In this document: positions 33,911 through 41,826 of the stretch, one piece after another
How the letters are laid out: each line of letters starts with the position of its first letter
How positions within the stretch are numbered: the first letter of the stretch is position 1
Source of the DNA: an uncultured Planctomycetota bacterium
Lineage (GTDB): Bacteria > Planctomycetota > Phycisphaerae > UBA1845 > Fen-1342
Length of the DNA: 64,000 nt
Assembly: GCA_900696525.1 (NCBI GenBank)
Contig: CAADGL010000012.1
Location: 124,001 to 188,000, forward strand
Direction: 5' to 3'
Position numbers and translations under genes: made by a program
Notes under the pieces: model-generated
Told to the model about the DNA's origin: nothing
Seen by the model: only the letters and a program-made list of their open reading frames with translations
The model's database searches: none

Positions 33911-35968
33911 GTGGTGTTGGCGAACAACGTCGGCGAGGCTCGCAGCGTTCCACCGCTTCAGGCGGAAACGCCCCGGCTGCGCATCGGGGCGCCCTCGTAC
34001 AACCCTGATTTCTTTGCCGAGACGGCCGAGCTCGTGACGCTGATCGGGAGCCGGCGCGACTGCCACCTGCCGGTGCCGCTCACCGACATCTCGAAGATCC
34101 ACTGCGCCATCTGCAACACGGGGCGCGACCTGCTGATCTGCGACCTGCGCAGCCGGACCGGCACCTTCGTCAATGAGCAGCAGACGCTCGCGACCGCGCT
34201 GAGCCCCGGCGATACGGTCCGCATCGCCAACGTGCCGATCGAGCTCGAGTTCGTGCGCCCGCCCGCGCCCGCGGCCTCCCCCGAGGCCGCCATGCGCCTC
34301 TCCCGCGCGCTGCGCATCGCCCTGCCCGGCCGCACCCTGACGCTCGAGACCCAGCCCATCGTCATCGGCAAACGCAGCAACTGCGACATCGTCGTGGATA
34401 CGCCCGACGTCTCCCTCGCTCATGCGCTGGTCTTCGCCGTCTGCGGCTGCCCGGTGATCTACGACCTGGGCAGCCGGTCCGGCACGCTGCTCAACGGAAA
34501 ACGCGTCACGCTGGCCTGGCTCAAGGATGGCGACCACCTCGGTATCGGCGGCGAATCCCTCGTCGTCGGTTGGGACGGTCCGACCTTCGAGCCGCCGCCC
34601 GTCGCGGCGGCCGTCGCAGTGCCCTCCCCGGCGGCGGCTTTTGACCTGGGCGGCGCGATACCCGAGATGCCGGCGTCGGCGGTCGGGCCGAGCGCGCTTG
34701 AGAACATGATCGCCTCGTTGCAGGGCCAACTCGCCGCGTTCCGGACCCGGCTGGAGAAACGCGCGGTCGAGCTGGATCAGCGCTCGGCGCAGGTCGACGC
34801 GCTGATGGCTGAGCTGACCCAGCAGCGCATGGGCCTCGAGGCCATGCGCACCCAGGTCGCAGCCCGGGCCGATCGCCTTGAGCACGACCGCCGGCAAATG
34901 CTGCGGCGGCGGTCGAAGCTGCGCAAGGCGCTGATCGCCTACCGCGAGCACAAGGAGCGGCTTGACCGCCAGCAGGCGGACCTGGCCGCCGCGCTGCATG
35001 AGCTGGAGCAGGAGCGGCAGCGCATCCTGGGGATCGAGCAGGACGTGGCGGCGCGCGAGGGGCGGCTCGGCACGGCGCAGCAGGAGCTCTCGCGCCGGCT
35101 CGAAGCGTGCGACGCCCAGGCCCAGGCGCTCGAAGCCCAGGGCCGCGAGCTGGCCGAGCAGCAGCAGATGGCGCGCCTTCGCGAGCAGGCCCTCGCCGAA
35201 CAGGAGGCCGGCCTGGTTCAGCGCGAGCAGGACCTCGCCCAGCGCCAGACCGCCCTCACCGCGTCCGAACAGGCCCTGGCGCAGCGCGACCGCGACCTGT
35301 CCGCGCGCAGCGCCGACCTCCTGGCGCGCGAACAGGAGCTCAACGAGCACCAGGAGACGCTCGCGGCGATGGAATCCGACCTGCTCGCCCGGCGACAGGC
35401 CATCGCCACCGCCGAGGCCACACTGCGGCAGCGCGAAACCGCCGTCCTCGAGAGCGAGAAGCGCATTCTGCAACTGAAGACGGCGCTGGAGCGCGCGGCG
35501 CAGGCGTTCTCCGGCATGGGTCTCGACTTGCCCGTCTCGCCGGGAGCGCCCGCACCCCCCGCACGGCTCGACGCCGCCGCCCCTTCGGACGAGCCCGCCC
35601 GGCGCGGTCCGGGACCGTCGGCGTACGAATCGGCAACCGCCGCGGCGCCGGCGCCGCCGCCCGTTCACGCCGTGAACGTGTCGGAAGCGCGCGTCTCGCT
35701 GCCGGCGGCGAGCGCCCTGGCGGGGAACGGCGCTCTGGCCGGCGCCGCGGGGCTGCCGGCCCCCATCGTCGACCAGCCGTTGTTCGCCGGCCTTCCGGCG
35801 GTGCAGCAGCTACCGGCGGAGATGCAGGAGCGGCTGCGCGTGCTGCGGCGCGTCTCGGACAAGAGCGACGAGGAGCTCGTGGCGCAAGTCCTGGCAGAGA
35901 TGGATGCGAAGCGCGGCGAGCCCGCCGTCCCGCCGAAGCGGAAGAAGAAGCGCGGCTGGCTCTCATGA
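33911..35968 (+). CDS. Double-FHA-domain coiled-coil protein
   Basis: A 685-residue cytoplasmic scaffold. Two FHA (phosphothreonine-binding) domains occupy about residues 35-115 and 125-205. The first has IGSRRDCHLPVPLTDISKIHCAI and RSRTGTFVNE; the second has IGKRSNCDIVV and GSRSGTLLNGKRV. In the second, the conserved S..H is SLAH. A continuous coiled coil of about 265 residues, rich in Glu, Gln, Arg and Ala with heptad repeats, is followed by a Pro/Ala-rich linker. It ends in a basic tail, PKRKKKRGWLS, that may touch membrane or nucleic acid. The GTG start at 33911 is inferred. Such proteins read Ser/Thr kinase signals; no kinase is in the window. Confidence 0.88.
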   Translation: MVLANNVGEARSVPPLQAETPRLRIGAPSYNPDFFAETAELVTLIGSRRDCHLPVPLTDISKIHCAICNTGRDLLICDLRSRTGTFVNEQQTLATALSPGDTVRIANVPIELEFVRPPAPAASPEAAMRLSRALRIALPGRTLTLETQPIVIGKRSNCDIVVDTPDVSLAHALVFAVCGCPVIYDLGSRSGTLLNGKRVTLAWLKDGDHLGIGGESLVVGWDGPTFEPPPVAAAVAVPSPAAAFDLGGAIPEMPASAVGPSALENMIASLQGQLAAFRTRLEKRAVELDQRSAQVDALMAELTQQRMGLEAMRTQVAARADRLEHDRRQMLRRRSKLRKALIAYREHKERLDRQQADLAAALHELEQERQRILGIEQDVAAREGRLGTAQQELSRRLEACDAQAQALEAQGRELAEQQQMARLREQALAEQEAGLVQREQDLAQRQTALTASEQALAQRDRDLSARSADLLAREQELNEHQETLAAMESDLLARRQAIATAEATLRQRETAVLESEKRILQLKTALERAAQAFSGMGLDLPVSPGAPAPPARLDAAAPSDEPARRGPGPSAYESATAAAPAPPPVHAVNVSEARVSLPAASALAGNGALAGAAGLPAPIVDQPLFAGLPAVQQLPAEMQERLRVLRRVSDKSDEELVAQVLAEMDAKRGEPAVPPKRKKKRGWLS

Positions 35969-36124
35969 GTGGCGCGCTGGGCCCCCTTTCAAAGTGAACC
36001 CTCACGCGTTAGCGGTCCGTTGAAAAGCGAAGAGCGCGCGGGCTGCCGCTAATCGCTGAGCGTCCGCGGCGCGGCACGCTGCGGCGCGGTGTTAACGGTC
36101 GTTGCGCCGCGCGCAAGCTCTTTT

Positions 36125-36153
36125 TTGACATGCGCGCGCGGTCCAACTAGAAT
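36125..36153 (+). promoter_or_regulatory. Near-consensus sigma-70 promoter
   Basis: TTGACA (36125-36130) and TAGAAT (36148-36153) are separated by exactly 17 bases, a perfect -35 and a five-of-six -10. It drives the receiver-like gene at 36211 and, through it, the diguanylate cyclase. A start near 36160 would leave a leader of about 50 bases. Confidence 0.85.
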
Positions 36154-36210
36154 TCGGTGCGACGACTGGAGCGGGGCGGTTTCACAACAGCAGACATGCA
36201 AGGGTGACGC

Positions 36211-36816
36211 GTGGCCGTTGACCGCCAGGCCGTTGTTGTCCGGACCGGTCAGCGCGAGCAGTCCGATCACATCTGCCGCGTCCTGCGCGACGCGGGCATC
36301 ACGCCGGTCGAGTGCCTCGATGCCCTCGAAGCCTGTCTGCACCTGCTGCGGAACCCGCAGCCCACGCCGGAGGCGGTCTTCATCGGCGTCGATTGGCTGA
36401 CGCGCGAGGATCACGTCCTGGTCGGCTACGTCCGCCAGACGTGGCCAAGCGTGCTCATCGTGCTGCACGGCGAGGGTGGTGACGCCGTTCCCGCTCCGGG
36501 CAGGCCGGCGATTCTCTGCCGCACGGCGGCCGAGTTGGGGCAGACGCTCGCGTCGGTCCCCGAGGGGCTGGCCGCGATCGGGCGCGAGCAGTTCGGCGGC
36601 GCGGCGCAGCGGCTGAGCGGGGGACACGCGCGGCGCGGACCAGCGATCGACGTGGCCGCGCCGGTCGAACGCGATCCGCCGGCGCGCGGGACGGCAGCGG
36701 CTGCGGCGGTGCAAGCCGTCGCGGCGGTCGAACCGCCCGGGCGGGGGCCCGAGCCACCACGAACGATCCTGACCCAAGAAGAGCTGGACGCCCTGCTGCG
36801 AGACAGTGGGGTCTGA
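36211..36816 (+). CDS. Receiver-like protein with FliM-type C-terminal peptide
   Basis: A 201-residue protein. Residues 1-125 have the alternating strand/helix pattern of a CheY-like receiver (QAVVVRTGQREQSDHICRVL, AVFIGVDWLTREDHVL, SVLIVLHGEGG). The acidic pair expected after the first strand is missing, so it is probably a pseudo-receiver. A low-complexity Ala/Pro/Arg linker (about 130-185) leads to ILTQEELDALLRDSGV at the very C-terminus. This closely resembles the CheY-binding N-terminal peptide of the flagellar switch protein FliM (xLSQxEIDALL). The GTG at 36211 is the start. The GGDEF gene begins 37 bases after its stop. Function is unknown; a CheY or phospho-receiver docking role is inferred. 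Confidence 0.6.
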   Translation: MAVDRQAVVVRTGQREQSDHICRVLRDAGITPVECLDALEACLHLLRNPQPTPEAVFIGVDWLTREDHVLVGYVRQTWPSVLIVLHGEGGDAVPAPGRPAILCRTAAELGQTLASVPEGLAAIGREQFGGAAQRLSGGHARRGPAIDVAAPVERDPPARGTAAAAAVQAVAAVEPPGRGPEPPRTILTQEELDALLRDSGV

Positions 36817-36852
36817 CGGGCTGGAAAGCGTAGAACCTGGGAGTCGGGCGCG

Positions 36853-38118
36853 ATGTCCTGCCTGCTGGTGATTGGCCCGCGTGCGATCGGCCACGAGGTG
36901 CAAACCGCGCTGCCGGGTTGGGACGTCCTGCTCGCGGATCACGCCCTGGAGGGTCTCTGGCAGGCCGGCAAGGGCGACTTCGACGGCATCCTGCTCGCGC
37001 TGCCACCTAGCGAACGCACCACGCGCACCGTTCGCGGCATCCGGCAGGTAACCCCCTCCACCCGGCTGCTCTACGCCTGCCCTGCGGCCGTCGAGCCGCG
37101 GGCACGTGAGCTGCTCGCGATCGGCGTCGACGACTACCTGCTCACGCCGCTTCGCCGCGACGACCTGTGCCGCGCACTGGGCGTGGCGGTCAGCGCCCCG
37201 GCGGAGCTTCCGCTCCCGGTGAGCCCGACGCCCGAAGAGCTGCTGCGATTCAGCGAGATCCTGCGCGACCTGGGCGCGGGCCCGCGCAAGACGCTGGCGC
37301 GCCTGGCCGAGCTGCACCGCTCGGTCTTCTCCGCCTCGGGCGTCCGCATCCAGGTCGACGACCTGACCGTGGAGGTGGGCGAGTTGCCCACGATCGTGCT
37401 CGAGGAGCCGATCGTGCGCGGCGAGCGCGTGGTCGGGCGCATCTCGCTCGCTCCGCGCACGGCCGGCTCGTACGGCGCGTCCGCCGCCGCCTGGCTAACC
37501 AAGTACGCCGTCCTCGTCGACGCCGCCGTCCAGAGCGCCCGCGGCCAGCAGCACTGGCAGCAACTGGCCTGGACCGACGACCTCAGCGAACTGGGAAACC
37601 GCCGCTACTTCGAGCGGCGGCTGGCGGAGCTGATCGAGCGGGCCGCCGCCCAGCACGAGCGGTTGACGCTTTTCCTGTTCGATATCGACGATTTCAAGAC
37701 CTACAACGACAATTTCGGCCACGACACCGGCGACGCGCTGATTCGCGAAGTCGCCGAGCTGCTGTCGCGCGCTACGCGCTCGGGCGACGTCGTGGCGCGG
37801 TACGGCGGTGACGAGTTCGCCGTCCTGTTCTGGGACGCCGAGCCCCCGCGCGTCGCCGGCTCGCACCATCCGGAGGAGCCAACCGCCCTTGCGGAGCGCT
37901 TCCGGCGCACGATCAGTGAACACGCCTTCCGCTGCCTGGGTCCCGGCGCGCCGGGGCCGGTCACGGTCAGTGGGGGGCTGGCCTGTTACCCGTGGGACGG
38001 CAAGCGGCCCGAGCAATTGCTGAAGGCCGCCGACGACTCGCTGCTGGCCGCGAAACGCGCCGGCAAGAACCGCATCCAGATCGCCGGCGGAATGCAGAAT
38101 GGCGGTCCGGCCGCCTGA
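36853..38118 (+). CDS. Diguanylate cyclase (GGDEF) with N-terminal receiver-like domain
   Basis: A 421-residue enzyme that makes the second messenger cyclic di-GMP from two GTP. Residues 1-110 form a receiver-like domain (LLVIGPRAIGHEVQTAL...GVDDYLLTPLRRDDL) without clear acidic phosphoacceptor residues. A middle region includes an amphipathic helix and a beta segment. The GGDEF domain begins near residue 238 with LAWTDDLSELGNRRYFERRL. It carries metal Asp residues in LFLFDIDDFKTYND, the active GGDEF at about 318-322, and an intact inhibitory RxxD (R309-D312) five residues before it. Both catalysis and product inhibition are therefore expected. It is transcribed with the receiver-like gene. 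Confidence 0.92.
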   Translation: MSCLLVIGPRAIGHEVQTALPGWDVLLADHALEGLWQAGKGDFDGILLALPPSERTTRTVRGIRQVTPSTRLLYACPAAVEPRARELLAIGVDDYLLTPLRRDDLCRALGVAVSAPAELPLPVSPTPEELLRFSEILRDLGAGPRKTLARLAELHRSVFSASGVRIQVDDLTVEVGELPTIVLEEPIVRGERVVGRISLAPRTAGSYGASAAAWLTKYAVLVDAAVQSARGQQHWQQLAWTDDLSELGNRRYFERRLAELIERAAAQHERLTLFLFDIDDFKTYNDNFGHDTGDALIREVAELLSRATRSGDVVARYGGDEFAVLFWDAEPPRVAGSHHPEEPTALAERFRRTISEHAFRCLGPGAPGPVTVSGGLACYPWDGKRPEQLLKAADDSLLAAKRAGKNRIQIAGGMQNGGPAA

Positions 38119-38218
38119 CGCGACTTGTGCGGCATTGCCGACCGGCGTAACCTGACGCGGCCGTCGACCGGCGTGAGCTCTGCTGCGCCGGCGGCGCGCA
38201 CAAGCGGCAATCGCTCTC

Positions 38219-38860
38219 ATGGACAAGCCCATCGGTCATCTGCGGCGCGATTACGCACTCCAGGTGCTGCTTGAGGCGGATGCGCACCCCGACCCGGTCC
38301 AGCAGTTCGACAAGTGGTTCGATGACGCCGTCCGGGCCGGGCTGGTCGAGCCCAACGGGATGACGCTGGCAACGGCGGACGCGGACGGTCGTCCGTCGGC
38401 GCGTGTCGTCCTGCTGAAGGGCTACGACGCGCGCGGGTTCGTCTTTTACACGAGCTATCGCAGCCGCAAGGCGCGCGATCTCGCGCAGAACCCGCGCGCG
38501 GCACTGTGCGCGTGGTGGCCCATCCTCGAACGGCAGGTGCGCATCGAGGGTCTCGTCGAGCAGACCTCCAGGCGAGAGTCACAGGACTACTTCGCGACGC
38601 GCCCGCGCGCCAGCCAGCTCGGCGCGTGGGTCTCCGACCAATCCTCGGTGATCGATGGCCGCGCGGGATTGGAAAAGAGGCTGGAAGAGCTGCGGGCCGC
38701 CTACCAGGGACGCCCCATCCCCTGCCCGCCGGAATGGGGCGGGTTCCGCCTCGTTCCGTCCGCGTTCGAGTTCTGGCAGGGGCGAGAGGGCCGGCTGCAC
38801 GACCGGCTGCGCTACCGCCGGGACCAGGGGCGCTGGGTCATCGAGCGGGTCTCACCGTAG
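38219..38860 (+). CDS. pdxH: Pyridoxamine/pyridoxine 5'-phosphate oxidase PdxH
   Basis: FMN-dependent oxidase that makes pyridoxal 5'-phosphate from pyridoxamine or pyridoxine phosphate. The 213 residues show DPVQQFDKWFDDAVRAG, PNGMTLATADADGRPSARVVLLKGYD (FMN and substrate site), FVFYTSYRSRKARDL, FATRPRASQLGAWVSDQS and the C-terminal PSAFEFWQGREGRLHDR with WVIERVSP, where the family usually ends WxxxRLxP. It is a single gene; the product serves PLP enzymes in this window such as SufS and the 23373 aminotransferase. Confidence 0.95.
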   Translation: MDKPIGHLRRDYALQVLLEADAHPDPVQQFDKWFDDAVRAGLVEPNGMTLATADADGRPSARVVLLKGYDARGFVFYTSYRSRKARDLAQNPRAALCAWWPILERQVRIEGLVEQTSRRESQDYFATRPRASQLGAWVSDQSSVIDGRAGLEKRLEELRAAYQGRPIPCPPEWGGFRLVPSAFEFWQGREGRLHDRLRYRRDQGRWVIERVSP

Positions 38861-38891
38861 GGTGGGAAGAATCCGCGCGGTCGGTGGCCGC

Positions 38892-38909
38892 AAGTTCCAC
38901 CGGGAACTT
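38892..38909. terminator. Short hairpin after pdxH
   Basis: AAGTTCC-ACCG-GGAACTT forms a perfect 7-bp stem with a four-base loop, 32 bases past the pdxH stop. It lacks a following T-run, so termination is only a suggestion. Confidence 0.4.
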
Positions 38910-39042
38910 CGTCCTATAACCGCTTCGCGATCCGCGATTCGCACGGTCCCGGGAAACGTGAGCTGCGCGCTTCTGGAGGGGCCGCTGACCGTGTTCGTGC
39001 GCGCTTTCGGACGCCCGGCGACACTTCGCCGACCGAATTCCA

Positions 39043-39071
39043 TTGACGAATGGCCCAGGTCTAGACAGAAT
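39043..39071 (+). promoter_or_regulatory. Candidate promoter of groES
   Basis: TTGACG (39043-39048) and CAGAAT (39066-39071) are separated by 17 bases. The -35 is good and the -10 moderate. It lies 36 bases before the groES start. No CIRCE inverted repeat is seen. Confidence 0.45.
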
Positions 39072-39107
39072 CCCTCGTGCGCTATCTTTCAAAGGAGGCG
39101 ATTCGGT

Positions 39108-39404
39108 ATGGCGAGGGCGTCGATCCGACCCTTGGGTGAAAAAGTGCTCGTCAAACGGCTCTCCGCCGATGAGAAAACGGTGGGCGGGATCGTCCTGCCG
39201 GACACCGCCCGGGAGAAGCCCAAGCGCGGCACCGTGCTCAGCGTCGGCTCAGGTCGCCTGTTGGATTCGGGAAAGCGGCAGCCGTTGCAGGTTCGAGAGG
39301 GTGACAGGGTTCTGTTTTCAAGCTACGCCGGCACGGAGGTCAAGGTCAACGGCGAGGAGATGATCATCATGGATGAGACAGATATCCTCGCGATCCTCGA
39401 ATAA
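39108..39404 (+). CDS. groES: Co-chaperonin GroES
   Basis: A 98-residue heptameric lid for GroEL. It starts SIRPLGEKVLVKRL and has the mobile loop ADEKTVGGIVLPDTAREKPKRGTVLSVG, where the GIVLP tripeptide region contacts GroEL. It ends VKVNGEEMIIMDETDILAIL. A strong AAAGGAGG site (39091-39098) lies nine bases before the ATG. No groEL follows; instead there is a 77-codon gene of unknown function. Planctomycetes often carry several groES and groEL genes apart, so this may be one of several paralogues. Confidence 0.95.
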   Translation: MARASIRPLGEKVLVKRLSADEKTVGGIVLPDTAREKPKRGTVLSVGSGRLLDSGKRQPLQVREGDRVLFSSYAGTEVKVNGEEMIIMDETDILAILE

Positions 39405-39415
39405 GAGGGTGAGCC

Positions 39416-39649
39416 ATGAGCAACCCACGCATCCAGCAGGCCGTTGCCGATGCCGTCAACCTCGTGAATCACCATCGCGGGGTCACCAGCGTCAGGCTCA
39501 TGTTCAACGACGATCCCACCGCCGTTGACATCGTCGCGAACTCGGCGCGCATCTTCGGCGACACCTTCGAGTTCGTGGCCGGGTTCGAGAGCTACGGCGG
39601 CTCGTTCAGCGAGCTGCGTGGGATCGAGGCGCACGTCATACAACACTGA
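39416..39649 (+). CDS. Small conserved-looking protein downstream of groES
   Basis: A 77-residue acidic protein (SNPRIQQAVADAVNLVNHHRG, SVRLMFNDDPTAVDIVANSA, FEFVAGFESYGGSFSEL) of unknown family. It begins 11 bases after the groES stop, with AGAGGGTGAG as ribosome site, so co-transcription with groES is likely. It has no signal peptide or membrane helix. I see no known fold signature; its interest lies in its position. Confidence 0.6.
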   Translation: MSNPRIQQAVADAVNLVNHHRGVTSVRLMFNDDPTAVDIVANSARIFGDTFEFVAGFESYGGSFSELRGIEAHVIQH

Positions 39650-39835
39650 AGCGACCGTCCGGCATCATCGAGCACGAGGTTCGGGCATCATTCTCACGGA
39701 GCCGCAGGTTATCAGTCGCGGGCTGTTCCCGCCGCTCCAGGTCGCTTTGCGCGCCCAGCGCACGCGGAAGGCCGCTGCGGCTCAGCAACAAATCCGTCGC
39801 CGCTGCGAATATGATCCGGCAGGCAAGGAGCCGGA

Positions 39836-41020
39836 ATGCTGATTCCAATCGGGACGGATGTTCGGACGCGCCGCGTGCCGATCGGTAACTGGCTGCTTGT
39901 CGCCATGAACGTCGGGATCTTCCTGGTGCTCGACGTGCTGCTCGGCAGCCCGGAGATCAAGCGCGAGTTCATGCTCAATGCCGCCACGCCGTCGCTCGGA
40001 CAGTACATCAGCTACCAGTTCCTGCACGGCGACTTCGTGCACCTCGCGGGCAACATGCTGTTCCTGTGGATCTTCGGGAACGCCGTCTGCGACCGGATGG
40101 GCTCGCTGCCCTACGTGCTGTTCTACCTGGCGGGCGGCGTATTCGCCGGAATGGTGTTCGCCAGCCGCAGCGAGAACCCGATGCTGGGGGCCTCGGGGTC
40201 GATCGCCGCGGTGACGACGGCGTTCCTCGTGCTCTATCCGCGCGTTCACATCACGGTGCTGCTCTGGATGATCATCGTCACGACCTTCCAGGTGCCGGCG
40301 ATGATCCTGATCGTCATCAAGATCATCCTGTGGGACAACGTGATCGCCCCGTCGCTCGACCGCACCGCCATGAGCCAGCAGATCGCCTTCTCCGCGCACC
40401 TGGGCGGCTACGCCTTCGGCTTCCTCGTCCCGCTGCTGCTGCTGCTGGTCGGGGCCCTGCCGCGAAACCAGTTCGACCTGCTGGCCGTCTACAAGCGCTG
40501 GCGGCAGCGCGCGAACTGGACCGATGATCTCCGGGGCGCGGCGCGTGACGCCGCGCGCCCCTGGCGCGGCGCGCCCGGCCCGCACGCCGACGACGAGCCG
40601 CCACTCTCGCCCCTGGCGCGCCAGCGGGAAAACGTGCTCGATCGCCTGGCGGAGCACGACCTGGTCGAGGCCAGCCGGCTGTACCTGCAACTTGCGGCGC
40701 TCGCCCCCGGCGCGACCCTGCCGCGCCAGCAGCAGCTCGACATCGCCAACTACCTCGCCCAGCAGGCGCGGCACCGCGAGGCGGCCCACGCCTACGAGGC
40801 CTACCTCGACGCCTACCCTGCCGCGCCCGACGCCGCCAAGGTCCACCTCATGCTCGGCCTGATCTACAACCGCTACCTGCACGCCCACGACAAGGCCGTG
40901 GCGCACCTCCGCGCCGCGCTCGACGGCATCGACTTCGAATCGCAGCGCAGCCTCGCCCTCGGCGAGCTCCGCGAAGCCATGGGCCACGTCGCCAACACCG
41001 GCGGCGGCCCGGCTTGCTAG
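39836..41020 (+). CDS. Rhomboid-family intramembrane serine protease with C-terminal TPR-like region
   Basis: A 394-residue rhomboid with about six or seven membrane helices in residues 1-220. The catalytic dyad is Ser120 in MLGASGSIAAV (GxSG) and His188 in FSAHLGGYAFGFLVP. The HLAGNMLFLWIFG motif with its conserved Asn is also present. The loop motif preceding it is GDFVHLAGN. After a Pro/Arg-rich linker come about 130 soluble residues with TPR-like helical repeats (HREAAHAYEAYLDAYPAAP, KVHLMLGLIYNRYLHAHDKAVAHL). The soluble part may recruit substrates or partners. ATG 39836 follows GGCAAGGAG. It is monocistronic. Confidence 0.9.
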   Translation: MLIPIGTDVRTRRVPIGNWLLVAMNVGIFLVLDVLLGSPEIKREFMLNAATPSLGQYISYQFLHGDFVHLAGNMLFLWIFGNAVCDRMGSLPYVLFYLAGGVFAGMVFASRSENPMLGASGSIAAVTTAFLVLYPRVHITVLLWMIIVTTFQVPAMILIVIKIILWDNVIAPSLDRTAMSQQIAFSAHLGGYAFGFLVPLLLLLVGALPRNQFDLLAVYKRWRQRANWTDDLRGAARDAARPWRGAPGPHADDEPPLSPLARQRENVLDRLAEHDLVEASRLYLQLAALAPGATLPRQQQLDIANYLAQQARHREAAHAYEAYLDAYPAAPDAAKVHLMLGLIYNRYLHAHDKAVAHLRAALDGIDFESQRSLALGELREAMGHVANTGGGPAC

Positions 41021-41087
41021 CTCGGCACAAGACCTGCGCGCGGTACTGAGGAAATGCACCGGCCTGACGTGCGATCTGGCTTGTCAC

Positions 41088-41160
<73 letters not shown>

Positions 41161-41273
41161 CGTCGCCCTCGGCCGCTCCTCCGGCGGCGAACCGCACATT
41201 TTAAAGGCGGTTCACGGCGTGTTCAAGCCACCGGGGCCGCTCCCGCCGATCAGGGTACTGGTTACAGTTTGAA

Positions 41274-41350
41274 CCGAGCCGCGCCCGTGAGGAAGCGGTT
41301 GCGCCAGCAGACATCCGCGTTTCAACCGCTTCCTCACGGGCGCGGCTCGG
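41274..41350. repeat. Perfect 27-bp inverted pair of the GCGCGGCTCGG repeat (REP/MITE-like)
   Basis: Bases 41274-41300 are an exact reverse complement of 41324-41350; the loop is 23 bases. Each arm consists of the lead-in AACCGCTTCCTCACGGGC plus GCGGCTCGG. The head-to-head form would make a stable cruciform or RNA hairpin and resembles REP-pair (BIME) or miniature inverted-repeat elements. It lies upstream of tRNA-Lys (read on the minus strand) and downstream of sufT. Confidence 0.85.
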
Positions 41351-41414
41351 CTCAGCAAGCAGACTGCACCAGCACCCCGATCAGGCACGGCCAGCTTTGG
41401 CCGTGCCGCGATCG

Positions 41415-41786
41415 TCAGCGCCGGCGCAGGGCGTCGGCGGAGACGAAAGGCTTCGGCCCGCGGGGCTCCTCGTCGAGGCCGAGTTGCAGCCGCGCGGCCT
41501 CCGACATGCGCTCGCGCGACCAGGGCGGATCCCACACGAGCTCGACATTCACCTGGCGCACACCGGCGACGCCGCGCAGCCTCGATTCGACCTGGCCCGG
41601 AATCGCTTCGGCCACGGGACAAGCGGGCGACGTCAGCGTCATGCGGACGCGCACGTCACCGGCGTCATCGACGTGCAGGTCGTAGATCAGCCCGAGATCG
41701 TAGACGTTGATCGGAATCTCGGGGTCGAACACGGTTCGAAGCGCTTCGATCAGGCGGGGCTTCAGCTCTGCGGGCGCCGCGGACAC
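41415..41786 (-). CDS. sufT: SufT/MIP18-family iron-sulfur assembly protein (DUF59)
   Basis: A 123-residue DUF59 protein that helps load iron-sulfur clusters onto targets. The signature is FDPEIPINVYDLGLIYDLHVDDAG (residues about 20-45), and the reactive Cys lies in MTLTSPACPVAEAIP. It is followed by VNVELVWDPPWSRERMSEAA, typical of SufT/PaaD. It is the last gene of the suf operon, 41 bases after sufU. About 25 C-terminal residues beyond the domain are unconserved. Confidence 0.92.
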   Translation of the reverse strand: MSAAPAELKPRLIEALRTVFDPEIPINVYDLGLIYDLHVDDAGDVRVRMTLTSPACPVAEAIPGQVESRLRGVAGVRQVNVELVWDPPWSRERMSEAARLQLGLDEEPRGPKPFVSADALRRR

Positions 41787-41826
41787 ATGCGTCTCCCAGT
41801 CTCTGGACGCGGCGCGGTGCCGCCGC

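Noticed and set aside
36070-36124. Rho-independent terminator after the FHA gene (GCGGCGC...GCGCCGC then T-run)
   Set aside because: The loop is about 16 bases, the T-run is separated from the stem by about ten bases and overlaps the promoter, so the fit is poor.
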